Assembly (NCBI GenBank): GCA_022827625.1
Contig: JAJEIE010000033.1
Span: forward strand, 62,001-126,000
From: Candidatus Poribacteria bacterium
GTDB lineage: Bacteria; Poribacteria; WGA-4E; WGA-3G
DNA: 64,000 nt
Reading direction: 5' to 3'
Shown: positions 9,018 to 15,854 of the stretch, piece after piece
How positions within the stretch are numbered: the stretch's first letter is position 1
Layout of the letters: each line of letters starts with the position of its first letter
Translations under genes and position numbers: made by a program
Notes under the pieces: model-generated
Told to the model about the DNA's origin: nothing
The model's input: only the letters and a program-made list of their open reading frames with translations
Databases searched by the model: none

Positions 9018-9818
9018 TTAATCCGCCTCTTGCCCATCAATTATCTTCTCCTGATCCCCCGGCGAATAGAAATACGACCCCGGCTTCCATTCCCCGATAT
9101 CCCCAATCAATCTCCGCTGACGCGGCGTACAACGTTCCAAGAGTTCCGGCGATGCCTTCTCATAATCAAACGCCCGAAAGCACTGATGGCTATAGCAATA
9201 GATAAGCGTCTTCCGAGGCTGATCCGAGCGATTGCTGGCAACCCCATGCCACAACGCGTGCGGAAAAACAGCAGCATCCCCCGCTTTGACGCGCAGCTGC
9301 ACCGCTTCAGGGATATACGGACCGTCCTTGACCCCCGTTTCTGGAAAAGTCCGATTATGGCTTCCCGGCACAACCGTAAAGTTTCCGCTATCCCGTTCCG
9401 CAAGATCCGTCAAGAAGTAATGGATTTTGACCTGCAGCGGCGAACTTGATCGGCTGACCCTGATAGTCCGCATCGCCTGCCCACCGTCTGTGTGTAGATA
9501 CCCCGGATCCTTCGGATTCGGCGGACGCACAATAACCTCCGACATACTCAGTTGGATAAAATCCCCCATCAGTTCACGCACAATCGGAAACGTCACCGGA
9601 TGGTCCATCAGTTCCACGAAGATGTCATTATCCTCCATCACATTCCGCTTATCAAAAACAGAATCCGCAGTAACGTTTTCACCTTTCCGAAATTCCGTAT
9701 CCATTGCATCCACCGTTGCCAGCAGTGCCTGCACCTCATCAGGAGAGAGCACCCCTTTCAGCACGAGGTAGCCCTCTGTTTTCCACTGTTTACGCTGCTC
9801 TTTCGTGAGTATTCCCAT
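9018..9818 (-). CDS. Phytanoyl-CoA dioxygenase (PhyH) family protein
   Basis: A 266-residue Fe(II)/2-oxoglutarate oxygenase of the PhyH family, a double-stranded beta-helix enzyme hydroxylating small molecules. Visible are the N-terminal LTKEQRKQWKTEGYLVLKG helix typical of the family, the HTD iron triad start (YLHTDGGQ, near residue 110-118), and the distal histidine with downstream Arg (HALWHGVASN...RKTLIYCY). GGAGG precedes the ATG by 12 bases. The gene is convergent with the Rieske gene and stands alone. Substrate cannot be predicted; members act on acyl-CoAs, ectoine, antibiotics and other compounds. Confidence 0.9.
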   Translation of the reverse strand: MGILTKEQRKQWKTEGYLVLKGVLSPDEVQALLATVDAMDTEFRKGENVTADSVFDKRNVMEDNDIFVELMDHPVTFPIVRELMGDFIQLSMSEVIVRPPNPKDPGYLHTDGGQAMRTIRVSRSSSPLQVKIHYFLTDLAERDSGNFTVVPGSHNRTFPETGVKDGPYIPEAVQLRVKAGDAAVFPHALWHGVASNRSDQPRKTLIYCYSHQCFRAFDYEKASPELLERCTPRQRRLIGDIGEWKPGSYFYSPGDQEKIIDGQEAD

Positions 9819-9845
9819 CTATCCCCAACCTCCATTGTCAAATCT

Positions 9846-9871
9846 TGTAGGAGCGAGCTCCTGCTCGCGAC
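9846..9871 (+). repeat. REP-like palindrome (TGTAGGAGCGAG...CTCGCGAC)
   Basis: Frame TGTAGGAG...CGAC with a stem CGAG/CTCG around CTCCTG. The outer words match the elements at 5465, 20509, 20560, 27190 and 36184 while the inner stem differs but stays paired. Degenerate CAATCGCTAACC-type repeats follow to about 9915. Confidence 0.65.
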
Positions 9872-9991
9872 ATATCCAACCGCTAATTGCCAATCGCTAA
9901 CCGTCAACTGCCAATAAAATAGACGACAAACCAATTCATGTCAAGCGAAATAACTGATCACACCCCGCAGGCGCGATATGCCTTTTATTTT

Positions 9992-10020
9992 TTGACAAGT
10001 AACACACATTATGATAGAAT
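9992..10020 (+). promoter_or_regulatory. Sigma-70-type promoter
   Basis: TTGACA (9992-9997), 17-base spacer, TAGAAT (10015-10020). It points towards the small coiled-coil gene at 10210, leaving an unusually long leader of about 180 bases that contains two hairpins. The remainder of the 9872-9991 spacer shows nothing recognisable. Confidence 0.6.
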
Positions 10021-10024
10021 AACC

Positions 10025-10171
10025 CAAGTTGCTACTAACAAGTTTTGAACCTTTTAAAAAGGGGGACAGAGGCTCTCTTCACCCCAGCGGGGTGATATGT
10101 CTATAGAAAATCGTTGTTTCAAGGCACCGCACTCCAGCGGAGTGCTATGTCTATGAATAGGTGGCAACTTG
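10025..10171 (+). repeat. Structured leader region with paired flanks and two sister hairpins
   Basis: CAAGTTGC (10025-10032) and its complement GCAACTTG (10164-10171) flank two similar hairpin units: CACCCCAGCGGGGTG followed by ATATGTCTATAG, and GCACTCCAGCGGAGTGC followed by TATGTCTATGAA. The stems differ but stay complementary while the tail words are conserved, a pattern of a dispersed palindromic repeat. It could be a repeat element or a structured 5' leader; the sequence does not decide. Confidence 0.55.
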
Positions 10172-10209
10172 CGTTAGAATACAATAAATATCATAGAGAG
10201 GTATGTTAG

Positions 10210-10584
10210 ATGGCGAATCATTTCAACGACCTACTCCTTGAGACGCTCAAAGAGATAAGGGTCCGGTTAGATCGTCTTGAAGGCCGCGCCGATCGGCTGA
10301 TTGAGCAAAAAGCCGATAAATCGGACGTTGCGGCTATAGCCGAGAAACTGGATCAGAAAGCCGATAAATCGGACATTGCGACCATTAAATCGGACGTTGC
10401 GGCTATAGCCGAGAAACTGGATCAGAAAGCCGATAAATCGGACGTTGCTGTGCTCAGTGAAGCGGTGCACTCACACGGGCAACGGCTGGACCGTATTGAA
10501 GCCGGGATTAAAACGCTGCAATGGACGATGACCGCGGGCATTGCTGTTATAGGTCTCGTTCTTGCTCTTTTCAAAGCGTGTTAG
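10210..10584 (+). CDS. Small coiled-coil protein with C-terminal membrane anchor
   Basis: A 124-residue protein with no recognised family. Residues about 10-105 form a heptad-rich coiled coil that contains repeats of the unit KADKSDVAAIAEKLDQ; the DNA carries an almost exact 69-base (23-residue) duplication (from 10318 and 10387). The C terminus (about 103-124, MTAGIAVIGLVLALFKAC) is one hydrophobic segment, suggesting a tail-anchored protein. Similar layouts are seen in the small genes at 13846 and 17050. GAGAGGT lies upstream of the ATG. Such proteins resemble phage- or hook-like coiled-coil proteins often annotated DUF1640/hypothetical, but no function can be assigned. Confidence 0.65.
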   Translation: MANHFNDLLLETLKEIRVRLDRLEGRADRLIEQKADKSDVAAIAEKLDQKADKSDIATIKSDVAAIAEKLDQKADKSDVAVLSEAVHSHGQRLDRIEAGIKTLQWTMTAGIAVIGLVLALFKAC

Positions 10585-10659
10585 TAGCGAATGGCACATA
10601 GCGATTCGCAATTGGCAAATGGCAGGTGAGGAGGCGCGCCGCGCAAAGAAGACGGGAAC

Positions 10660-10760
10660 GCTCATTGATCTATAAAACAACGCCTGAATTTTGGGAGTAT
10701 TATCAGAAACTTCCCCGAGATATTTGCGGATATAAGACGCGAAAGAGATTACCAACCTAA
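10660..10760 (+). pseudogene. Fragment resembling a HigB/RelE-type toxin N-terminus
   Basis: In one frame the sequence reads IYKTTPEFWEYYQKLPRDI followed by unrelated residues and a stop (TAA 10758-10760). The TPEFWxxYxxLP pattern is typical of the first part of RelE/ParE-superfamily toxins. No good start codon is present and the protein stops after about 30 residues, so this is at most a remnant. No cognate antitoxin is next to it. The rest of 10585-10814 is gene-free and includes degenerate GCGATTCGCAATTGGC-type repeats. Confidence 0.3.
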
Positions 10761-10814
10761 GGTTATTTCAGGGATAATCTACTTGAACTCACCTAAACCA
10801 AGGGCGGTTCTATT

Positions 10815-10851
10815 GTCCGAAAGGACTTTCCCGTTTGAAGGGAATTGAAAC
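10815..10851 (+). CRISPR. Solitary full-length CRISPR-type repeat
   Basis: A perfect 37-base copy of the repeat that forms the array at 12275-12682: begins GTCCGAAAGGAC (a GTCC/GGAC hairpin), continues with TTCCC and GGGAA arms, ends ATTGAAAC. It stands alone, 85 bases ahead of the peptidase gene, 1.4 kb upstream of the array. Confidence 0.8.
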
Positions 10852-10935
10852 TAATAGTGGTGTTGTAGCGTGCTATGCGGCACTTTCACATTCACAATTT
10901 CCCAAACTTTTTGTCAAGAAAAAAAGGAGTTTAGA

Positions 10936-12072
10936 ATGCGTGAAAGATGCGATTTTTTGAGAAAGTTTTGCTTCGTTTGGTTTTTATTTTTCTGCGTCAA
11001 TTTAGGGTATGCGAAATTAGAAATTATCGTGAAGTCCTCGCCGGATTGGGGACCGATCTCGGATGCGGATGTGGAATACTTGTGTCAGGAGATTGTGGAT
11101 CGTTTCGAGGAACATTTGCGACCGGAAAATGAGATCAATCAGTCGGTTAATGTTTTTCGGACGACTATTGGACATAGTTTTCTAAATCTTGATATAGATG
11201 ATCCAAAGGTGAAATATAAAATGGGTGTGCAGATGAAAAAAGAAGATATACACCTTAGAGATATGAAGTTTTTATGGAAATTTATTGTAAGGTTTGGACA
11301 TGAATTTACGCACATATTGCAAGTTGAACAGAAAGGATTATCGTATAGAGCGATTCATAATGAGAATTTATGGTTTCAAGAGGCTATTGCTCAAATGGGA
11401 TGTGTATGGGTAATGAAAAGTATGGCTGATACGTGGAAACACGGTTCAAGGTTTGGAAAGGGTTTATCGACCCCTAATGGTTTCGCCGAGTTTAGTGAGA
11501 ATTTTGATTTTTATGCAGATTGGTATATGAGTCTTAGCCCTTATCATAATACTGTTAAAGAGTGGCTTGAGAGATATGAAGATCAAATGAGAGATGATTA
11601 TCGACAAGAAGTTGCTGAGCAATTGGGGTATAAGCTTTTGCCTATATTCGAGGATAATCCGGAAGCTTGGAATGCTGTTAAAAAAATGCCCCTTGCTAAT
11701 GCAGAAAAGATGGATAGGTATATGCAGGTTTGGTACGAGGCAGTGGATGTTCAGGATCGGCAATATATAGAAGCGATTGCCGAAGTGATGGGGATTCGGG
11801 TAAGAGCATCGACAACACCCGTGATACTTGCCTCGGCAGAAATAGATGCGGATGTCAATAACGATGGATATATTGATATTCGCGATGTTCTGCTGGTGCG
11901 GCGGGCTATGCAAAGCTTTATCCTTTATGATACGGACATAAACAACGATGGTGTTACGGATGAATTAGACATTCTCATCGTCAAGGCAAAAGCGACGGAA
12001 GCTATTGCCGCTGCTGCACCACGGAAAAGGAAAGTTAATATCATGACTTGGGGGGCAATGAAGAAGCCATGA
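10936..12072 (+). CDS. Secreted gluzincin-like metallopeptidase with dockerin-like C-terminus
   Basis: A 378-residue exported protein; ATG 10936 follows AAAAAGGAG. Residues 1-26 form a signal peptide (hydrophobic FCFVWFLFFCVNLGYA). The zinc site is H122-E-F-T-H126 with a likely third ligand E149 (FQEAIAQMG), the spacing of gluzincins. Near residues 306-350 two Ca-binding dockerin-type repeats are seen (DVNNDGYIDIRD and DINNDGVTDELD), which in cellulosomal and Planctomycete/Poribacterial proteins attach proteins to cohesins or act as calcium modules. The gene is visibly richer in A/T than its neighbours and lies between CRISPR-type repeats, hinting at transfer. It overlaps the next small frame by ATGA. 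Substrate unknown; the exact peptidase family is not assigned. Confidence 0.75.
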   Translation: MRERCDFLRKFCFVWFLFFCVNLGYAKLEIIVKSSPDWGPISDADVEYLCQEIVDRFEEHLRPENEINQSVNVFRTTIGHSFLNLDIDDPKVKYKMGVQMKKEDIHLRDMKFLWKFIVRFGHEFTHILQVEQKGLSYRAIHNENLWFQEAIAQMGCVWVMKSMADTWKHGSRFGKGLSTPNGFAEFSENFDFYADWYMSLSPYHNTVKEWLERYEDQMRDDYRQEVAEQLGYKLLPIFEDNPEAWNAVKKMPLANAEKMDRYMQVWYEAVDVQDRQYIEAIAEVMGIRVRASTTPVILASAEIDADVNNDGYIDIRDVLLVRRAMQSFILYDTDINNDGVTDELDILIVKAKATEAIAAAAPRKRKVNIMTWGAMKKP

Positions 12073-12308
12073 ATCCTTTTTTTCAATTACCGAATAAGAA
12101 TCCAGTAACTTGTCATGTTTTCTGCGTTGATTGTGTGCCATCCAGTACGTATTTTTCTGTGAATCCTTTTGCACAAAAAGTCCGTAATCTCTGCTGGATG
12201 TTGAAGTCTGTGGGGCACAAAGTCATCTACTATGGATATGATAGCTGCGATGTCGAATGTGATGAAAAGGTTATGTCCGAAAGGACTTTCCCGTTTGAAG
12301 GGAATTGA
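12069..12308 (+). pseudogene. N-terminal fragment of a glycosyltransferase-like protein cut by a CRISPR-type repeat
   Basis: The frame starts with an ATGA overlap on the peptidase stop codon. It encodes CHVFCVDCVP, then FAQKVRNLCWMLKSVGHKVIYYG, trimmed here to its key words FAQKVR and GHKVIYYG, which resemble the first strand-helix unit of certain GT-B glycosyltransferases. After about 68 residues the frame runs straight into the first repeat of the array (12275) and stops at 12308. No continuation is found downstream, so the gene was truncated by the array or by recombination at the repeat. Family assignment by eye only. Confidence 0.5.
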
Positions 12309-12682
12309 AACAAAACAGAATCCACATGTTCAATATCAGTGTCTACCGTCCGAAAGGACTTTCCCGTTTGAAGGGAATTGAAACTATGACTCATGTCTGT
12401 CTCCTTCTAAAAAATTTTGAATGGTCCGAAAGGACTTTCCCGTTTGAAGGGAATTGAAACCTGAAGGCAGCGCCCAATGCTTAATATTTACTCATGGTCC
12501 GAAAGGACTTTCCCGTTTGAAGGGAATTGAAACCAATAATCAGTTTGAATAAACCAAAAAGATTATTAACAGTCCGAAAGGACTTTCCCGTTTGAAGGGA
12601 ATTGAATTTTTTTTATAGCCCTCTTCTTCATACTTTCCCAAGGCAGTCCGCAAGGACTTTTCCGTTTGAAGAGAATCGAAAC
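12275..12682 (+). CRISPR. CRISPR-type array, six repeats, orphan (no cas genes)
   Basis: 37-base repeats at 12275-12311, 12348-12384, 12424-12460, 12497-12533, 12572-12608 and 12646-12682, separated by unique spacers of 36, 39, 36, 38 and 37 bases. The repeat starts GTCCGAAAGGAC and ends ATTGAAAC, an ending common in type I and III systems. The first four are identical, the fifth has a damaged 3' end (ATTGAATT), and the sixth carries four substitutions. Decay at the right end indicates that the leader side is to the left. No cas1, cas2 or effector gene is found in the 64 kb window. Confidence 0.9.
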
Positions 12683-12731
12683 TAAAACACAATTTATGTA
12701 TAATATCCTAAAACTTTTAAGGAGGGCTGCC

Positions 12732-13199
12732 ATGAAACAATTCTGGTGGATGCTTTTCTCTTATAAAGGGCGCGCCAACAGAAAATCGTATGCTCTATAC
12801 CATATCTGTGCGTTAGTCGGATACTATTTCCTTGTTCACATATATGTTATATTGAGAGGATTCCATCCTGGCAGTATTTCAGAACTTCCAGAGTTCGAGT
12901 TATTTCTACTCGGATGTTTAGGAATGCTTCTGATTTACTGTACAATTCCTGTCTCAATCAAACGGTATCATGACTTTAATAAGTCCTGTTGGTCATTTTG
13001 GCTATGGTCATGGGGCATTCCTGTCATCATAAACATCTGTATAATTGCGACTTTTTTGTTCACAAACCCAATAGACAGACTCCTATGGTTCTCGTTCTTC
13101 TTCCTATTAAACATACTTCTGTTTATTGGGTCGTTTATCTACCTGTGTTGTAAATCCGGCACAAAAGGCGAAAATAAGTTTGGCATTCCACCAGTATAA
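12732..13199 (+). CDS. DUF805 family membrane protein
   Basis: A 155-residue integral membrane protein. ATG 12732 is chosen because AAGGAGGGC lies 5 bases upstream; a longer reading would begin in the last CRISPR repeat. The start FWWMLFSYKGRANRKSYAL is the DUF805 signature, followed by four hydrophobic segments (about 24-44, 57-77, 90-115, 122-145), with the family's PVSIKRYHDFNKSCW motif between segments 2 and 3, and a C-terminal GTKGENKFGIPP, the common DUF805 tail. Function of the family is unknown. It lies between two blocks of CRISPR-type repeats. Confidence 0.85.
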   Translation: MKQFWWMLFSYKGRANRKSYALYHICALVGYYFLVHIYVILRGFHPGSISELPEFELFLLGCLGMLLIYCTIPVSIKRYHDFNKSCWSFWLWSWGIPVIINICIIATFLFTNPIDRLLWFSFFFLLNILLFIGSFIYLCCKSGTKGENKFGIPPV

Positions 13200-13364
13200 T
13201 CAACCCTGACTACCGTAGCCCCCTATTCCGCATATCCATCGAGTTTGGGACTTCCATGTTCTCGATCGTCGAACGGGTGTCGCCTGTGCCAGTGGTTGTG
13301 CCACCTTGTAACGTCTCGGCAAGCCCCGTCTCCCACGCCGTTGTGAACATCCGACGCGCGTCTT
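13200..13364. other. GC-rich unassigned stretch between DUF805 gene and repeats
   Basis: About 165 bases with a base composition unlike the flanking AT-rich array. The minus strand reads as an open frame (words such as MFTTAWETGLAETL and GDTRSTIENMEV) that continues through the repeats, but no family is recognised and no start or ribosome binding site supports it. It could be a piece of a captured gene. Confidence 0.3.
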
Positions 13365-13472
13365 GTCCGAAAGGACTTTCCCGTTGGAAGGGAATTGAAA
13401 CGAAGGGTGGTGTGTGTGTAATACATCCGTGTGTTGTCCGAAAGGACTTTCCCGTTTGAAGGGAATTGAGGA
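13365..13472 (+). CRISPR. Second small block of CRISPR-type repeats
   Basis: Repeats at 13365-13401 (one substitution, CCGTTGG for CCGTTTG) and 13436-13472 (3' end changed to ATTGAGGA) flank one 34-base spacer. The repeat sense is the same as in the array at 12275-12682. A further degenerate repeat lies at 13626-13662 with the same altered end, so these two were copied after the end changed. Confidence 0.8.
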
Positions 13473-13792
13473 TTAGCACGCTGCGCTTTTGGCAGTCAGG
13501 TCGCTACGCTTTCAGCAATCGGATGAAAAGCAGGACGCTAAAGTGTCCTAAAGTTAGAAAGTTGGATGTGATGCCCCAACAACTTTAGTTCACTTCGCAA
13601 CTTTAGAACACTCCCAAACTTTGTCGCCCGAAAGGACTTTCCCGTTTGAAGGGAATTGAGGATTAGCACGCTGCGCTTTCAGGAATCGGATGAGAAGCAG
13701 TATGCCAAAGTGCACTAAAGTTAGAAAGTTGTATGTGATGCCCCAACAACTTTAGTTCACTTCACAACTTTAGAACACTCCCAAACTTTTTT
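13436..13792 (+). repeat. Tandem duplication (about 190-base unit) including a degenerate CRISPR-type repeat
   Basis: Unit 1 (13436-13625) and unit 2 (13626 to about 13792) share the degenerate repeat, GATTAGCACGCTGCGCTTT, the AAAGTTAGAAAGTTG word, and a 46-base tail (13577-13622 and 13744-13789) starting CAACAACTTTAG and ending CCCAAACTTT. Unit 2 lacks roughly 25 bases near its start. AAAGTTAGAAAGTTG and CAACTTTAG are complementary, so each unit can fold. A third copy of the tail is at 14261-14306. Confidence 0.75.
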
Positions 13793-13845
13793 CCCTTGAC
13801 ATCCAAGCCTAAATATGCTTTACTATCTCCAAAAGGAGATAGGCC

Positions 13846-14214
13846 ATGAAAATCTGTCTCGCGCTCTCGATACTCTTTTGGGGACTCGCGGTGCCAGTGC
13901 TTGCCGAACTCACACCCGGAGACCTTGGTAAGATCCGCTTGATCGTCAAAGAAGAAAGTAAGACAGAACTTGCCCCAATAGATACACGCCTTCGAAACGT
14001 AGAGATCGCTGTAAGCTCACTCACCGGTCGCATAAACGGCGTTGAAAAACAAATCTCACATGCGACAGTAACGTATGGTCTCATTGCTCTTATTGTCGTG
14101 GCTATAGGGATCCCTGCTTGGCGTGGGAAGAGAGACCGAGACCAAGAGCGCAAAATAGAAGAACTCAGGCAGGAAATTGAAACGCTGAAACAACAGAGGA
14201 TTGTAGGCACCTAA
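13846..14214 (+). CDS. Small exported coiled-coil membrane protein
   Basis: A 122-residue protein with AAAAGGAGATAGGCC directly before ATG 13846. Residues 1-20 (LALSILFWGLAVPVLA) form a signal peptide; about 25-70 form a helical stretch with heptad pattern; 74-93 (TYGLIALIVVAIGIPAW) is a membrane segment; the tail (RDRDQERKIEELRQEIETLKQ) is a charged coiled coil. A TTGACA at 13796-13801 with TTTACT 17 bases later is a possible promoter. Part of a set of small coiled-coil proteins with one membrane segment (see 10210 and 17050). Function unknown. Confidence 0.7.
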   Translation: MKICLALSILFWGLAVPVLAELTPGDLGKIRLIVKEESKTELAPIDTRLRNVEIAVSSLTGRINGVEKQISHATVTYGLIALIVVAIGIPAWRGKRDRDQERKIEELRQEIETLKQQRIVGT

Positions 14215-14260
14215 AACCCACAAACCGATGCCGATCTTGTACGAGAACCCAAAACTGACT

Positions 14261-14306
14261 CAACAACTTTAGCTCACTTCGCAACTTTAGAACACTTGCA
14301 AACTTT
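14261..14306 (+). repeat. Third copy of the CAACAACTTTAG...CAAACTTT element
   Basis: Matches 13577-13622 and 13744-13789 with a few substitutions (GCTC for GTTC, TTG for CCC near the end). It lies between the small coiled-coil gene and the PhyH-HEAT gene, ending 25 bases before the latter's ATG, showing that the tail can occur without the CRISPR-type repeat. Confidence 0.7.
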
Positions 14307-14331
14307 GTAGAGGACGAAAGGGAGTTTTATC

Positions 14332-15843
14332 ATGCAAGCCAAGCCACTTATGAGCGAAAGCCACAAACTCACCGACGCGCAGCTCCGGGAATTTATCGTG
14401 AATGGACATCTCACCGTCCAGACCGATCTGCCGCGGAGTTTCCATGAGACTATCTATCGCAAAACACAAGAACTGACAGAAAAAGAAGGGAATTTAGGCA
14501 ATAACATCTTGCCACGCGTCCCTGAATTGCAAGCCGTTTTTGAGGATCCAGCAGTCCGTGGCGCGTTCACAAGTATCCTCGGCGAGAATTACGCCATGCA
14601 TTCCCATCGCCACCCGCATCGCAACAACCCACACAGCGATGGACAGGGATTCCACAAGGATAGCTACTGGGGGTACCAGAAAGTCCGGCACCACCGTCCG
14701 CGCTGGGCAATGGCATTCTACTATCCCCAAGATTCCCCACTCGAAATCGGACCCTCGGCAGTTTTACCCGGAACGCAGTACTACGACACACGTATCACCA
14801 AGGATAACGGTGGTGAGTTAGCAGTCAGCGGCGAAGCTGGCACGATAACCGTTATCCACTTCGATCTCTGGCATCGCGCAATGGCAAACCTGACCGATAA
14901 GGTCCGCTACATGATGAAGTTCCAGTTCATTCGGATGGACGCACCACAGGCACCAGAGTGGAATGTAACCGATCCAGAGTGGAAGTTGGAAGACATCCAT
15001 CCAGCAACTCCGGCGCATCAAGGCACCTGGCGGCACGTCTGGAACTGGATGGCAGGAGAATCCAATGGACATTCAGCGAAATCGGTTTCCAATGGAAATC
15101 TGACGAAGCACATTACAATGTTGAACGATGCTGATGGATCTGTCCGTTCCGATGCTGCTGACGACTTGGGTATGCTCGGCGAATCTGGGGCAGAAGCGAT
15201 TCCGCATCTCATCGAGGCACTGCATGATGTTTATGAACCTGTTCGTCTGAACGCCGCGTACGCACTCGGGGCAATCGGGGAACCTGCTGTCTCGCCACTC
15301 ATTGAGACACTTGGTGTTGAAGACCAAATCATGCGCCGGATGGCAGCCTACGCCTTAGCCGCAGTCGGTGCACCCGCTGTCCCCGCTTTGAGTGAAGCGT
15401 TGGAACACACCGAAGACGTTGTCCGCATCGAAGCCGCTTACGCTTTCGCACAAATAGGCGATGCAGCGGAATCCGCTATTTCAGCGTTGACGGAACGGAC
15501 GAAGGATCATACCGTTGAAGTCCGTCGCTATCTCCCTGAAGCCTTTGGCGGATTAGGCGCAATGGCAGCACCCGCCGTCCCTGTCCTATGCGATATACTG
15601 GCGAGCGATGGTGACGGACAAGCACGCTTTGAAGCGGCATTGGCATTGGCACAGATTGGACCCGCCGCATGCGATGCTGTCCCTGTATTGGCAAACGCCT
15701 TGAACGATGAAAATCGCTATGTCCGAGATAATGCCGTCCTTGCACTCAAACGAATTGACACCCCCGAAGCGGAATCGGCACTCTTTGATTATCTACTCAT
15801 GGCACGCTGGTGTCCCATTACAAATCGCGAAAGCACCCATTAA
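14332..15843 (+). CDS. PhyH-family dioxygenase fused to HEAT repeats
   Basis: A 503-residue two-part protein. Residues about 12-225 form a PhyH-like 2-oxoglutarate oxygenase with the iron ligands in GFHKDSYWG and the distal histidine in FDLWHRAM, followed by an Arg in KVRYMMKFQF. Residues about 258-495 are six to seven HEAT/PBS-lyase-type repeats (patterns such as AIPHLIEALHD and VRLNAAYALGAIGEPAV). HEAT repeats are protein-binding scaffolds, so the oxygenase may act on, or be docked to, a protein partner; this is inference. GGGAG precedes ATG 14332. The next gene starts 11 bases after the stop, so the two are likely co-transcribed. Confidence 0.87.
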   Translation: MQAKPLMSESHKLTDAQLREFIVNGHLTVQTDLPRSFHETIYRKTQELTEKEGNLGNNILPRVPELQAVFEDPAVRGAFTSILGENYAMHSHRHPHRNNPHSDGQGFHKDSYWGYQKVRHHRPRWAMAFYYPQDSPLEIGPSAVLPGTQYYDTRITKDNGGELAVSGEAGTITVIHFDLWHRAMANLTDKVRYMMKFQFIRMDAPQAPEWNVTDPEWKLEDIHPATPAHQGTWRHVWNWMAGESNGHSAKSVSNGNLTKHITMLNDADGSVRSDAADDLGMLGESGAEAIPHLIEALHDVYEPVRLNAAYALGAIGEPAVSPLIETLGVEDQIMRRMAAYALAAVGAPAVPALSEALEHTEDVVRIEAAYAFAQIGDAAESAISALTERTKDHTVEVRRYLPEAFGGLGAMAAPAVPVLCDILASDGDGQARFEAALALAQIGPAACDAVPVLANALNDENRYVRDNAVLALKRIDTPEAESALFDYLLMARWCPITNRESTH

Positions 15844-15854
15844 GGACCCCTCAC

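Noticed and set aside
10870-10935. Longer N-terminus of the secreted peptidase
   Set aside because: ATG 10936 has AAAAAGGAG and gives a proper signal peptide; the extension lies in the region after the solitary CRISPR-type repeat.
13210-13479. Minus-strand open frame through the repeat block
   Set aside because: It crosses two CRISPR-type repeats, has no ribosome binding site and no recognised family.
10815-13662. Functional CRISPR-Cas system
   Set aside because: No cas gene is found in the window and several repeats are degenerate; only an orphan array can be supported.
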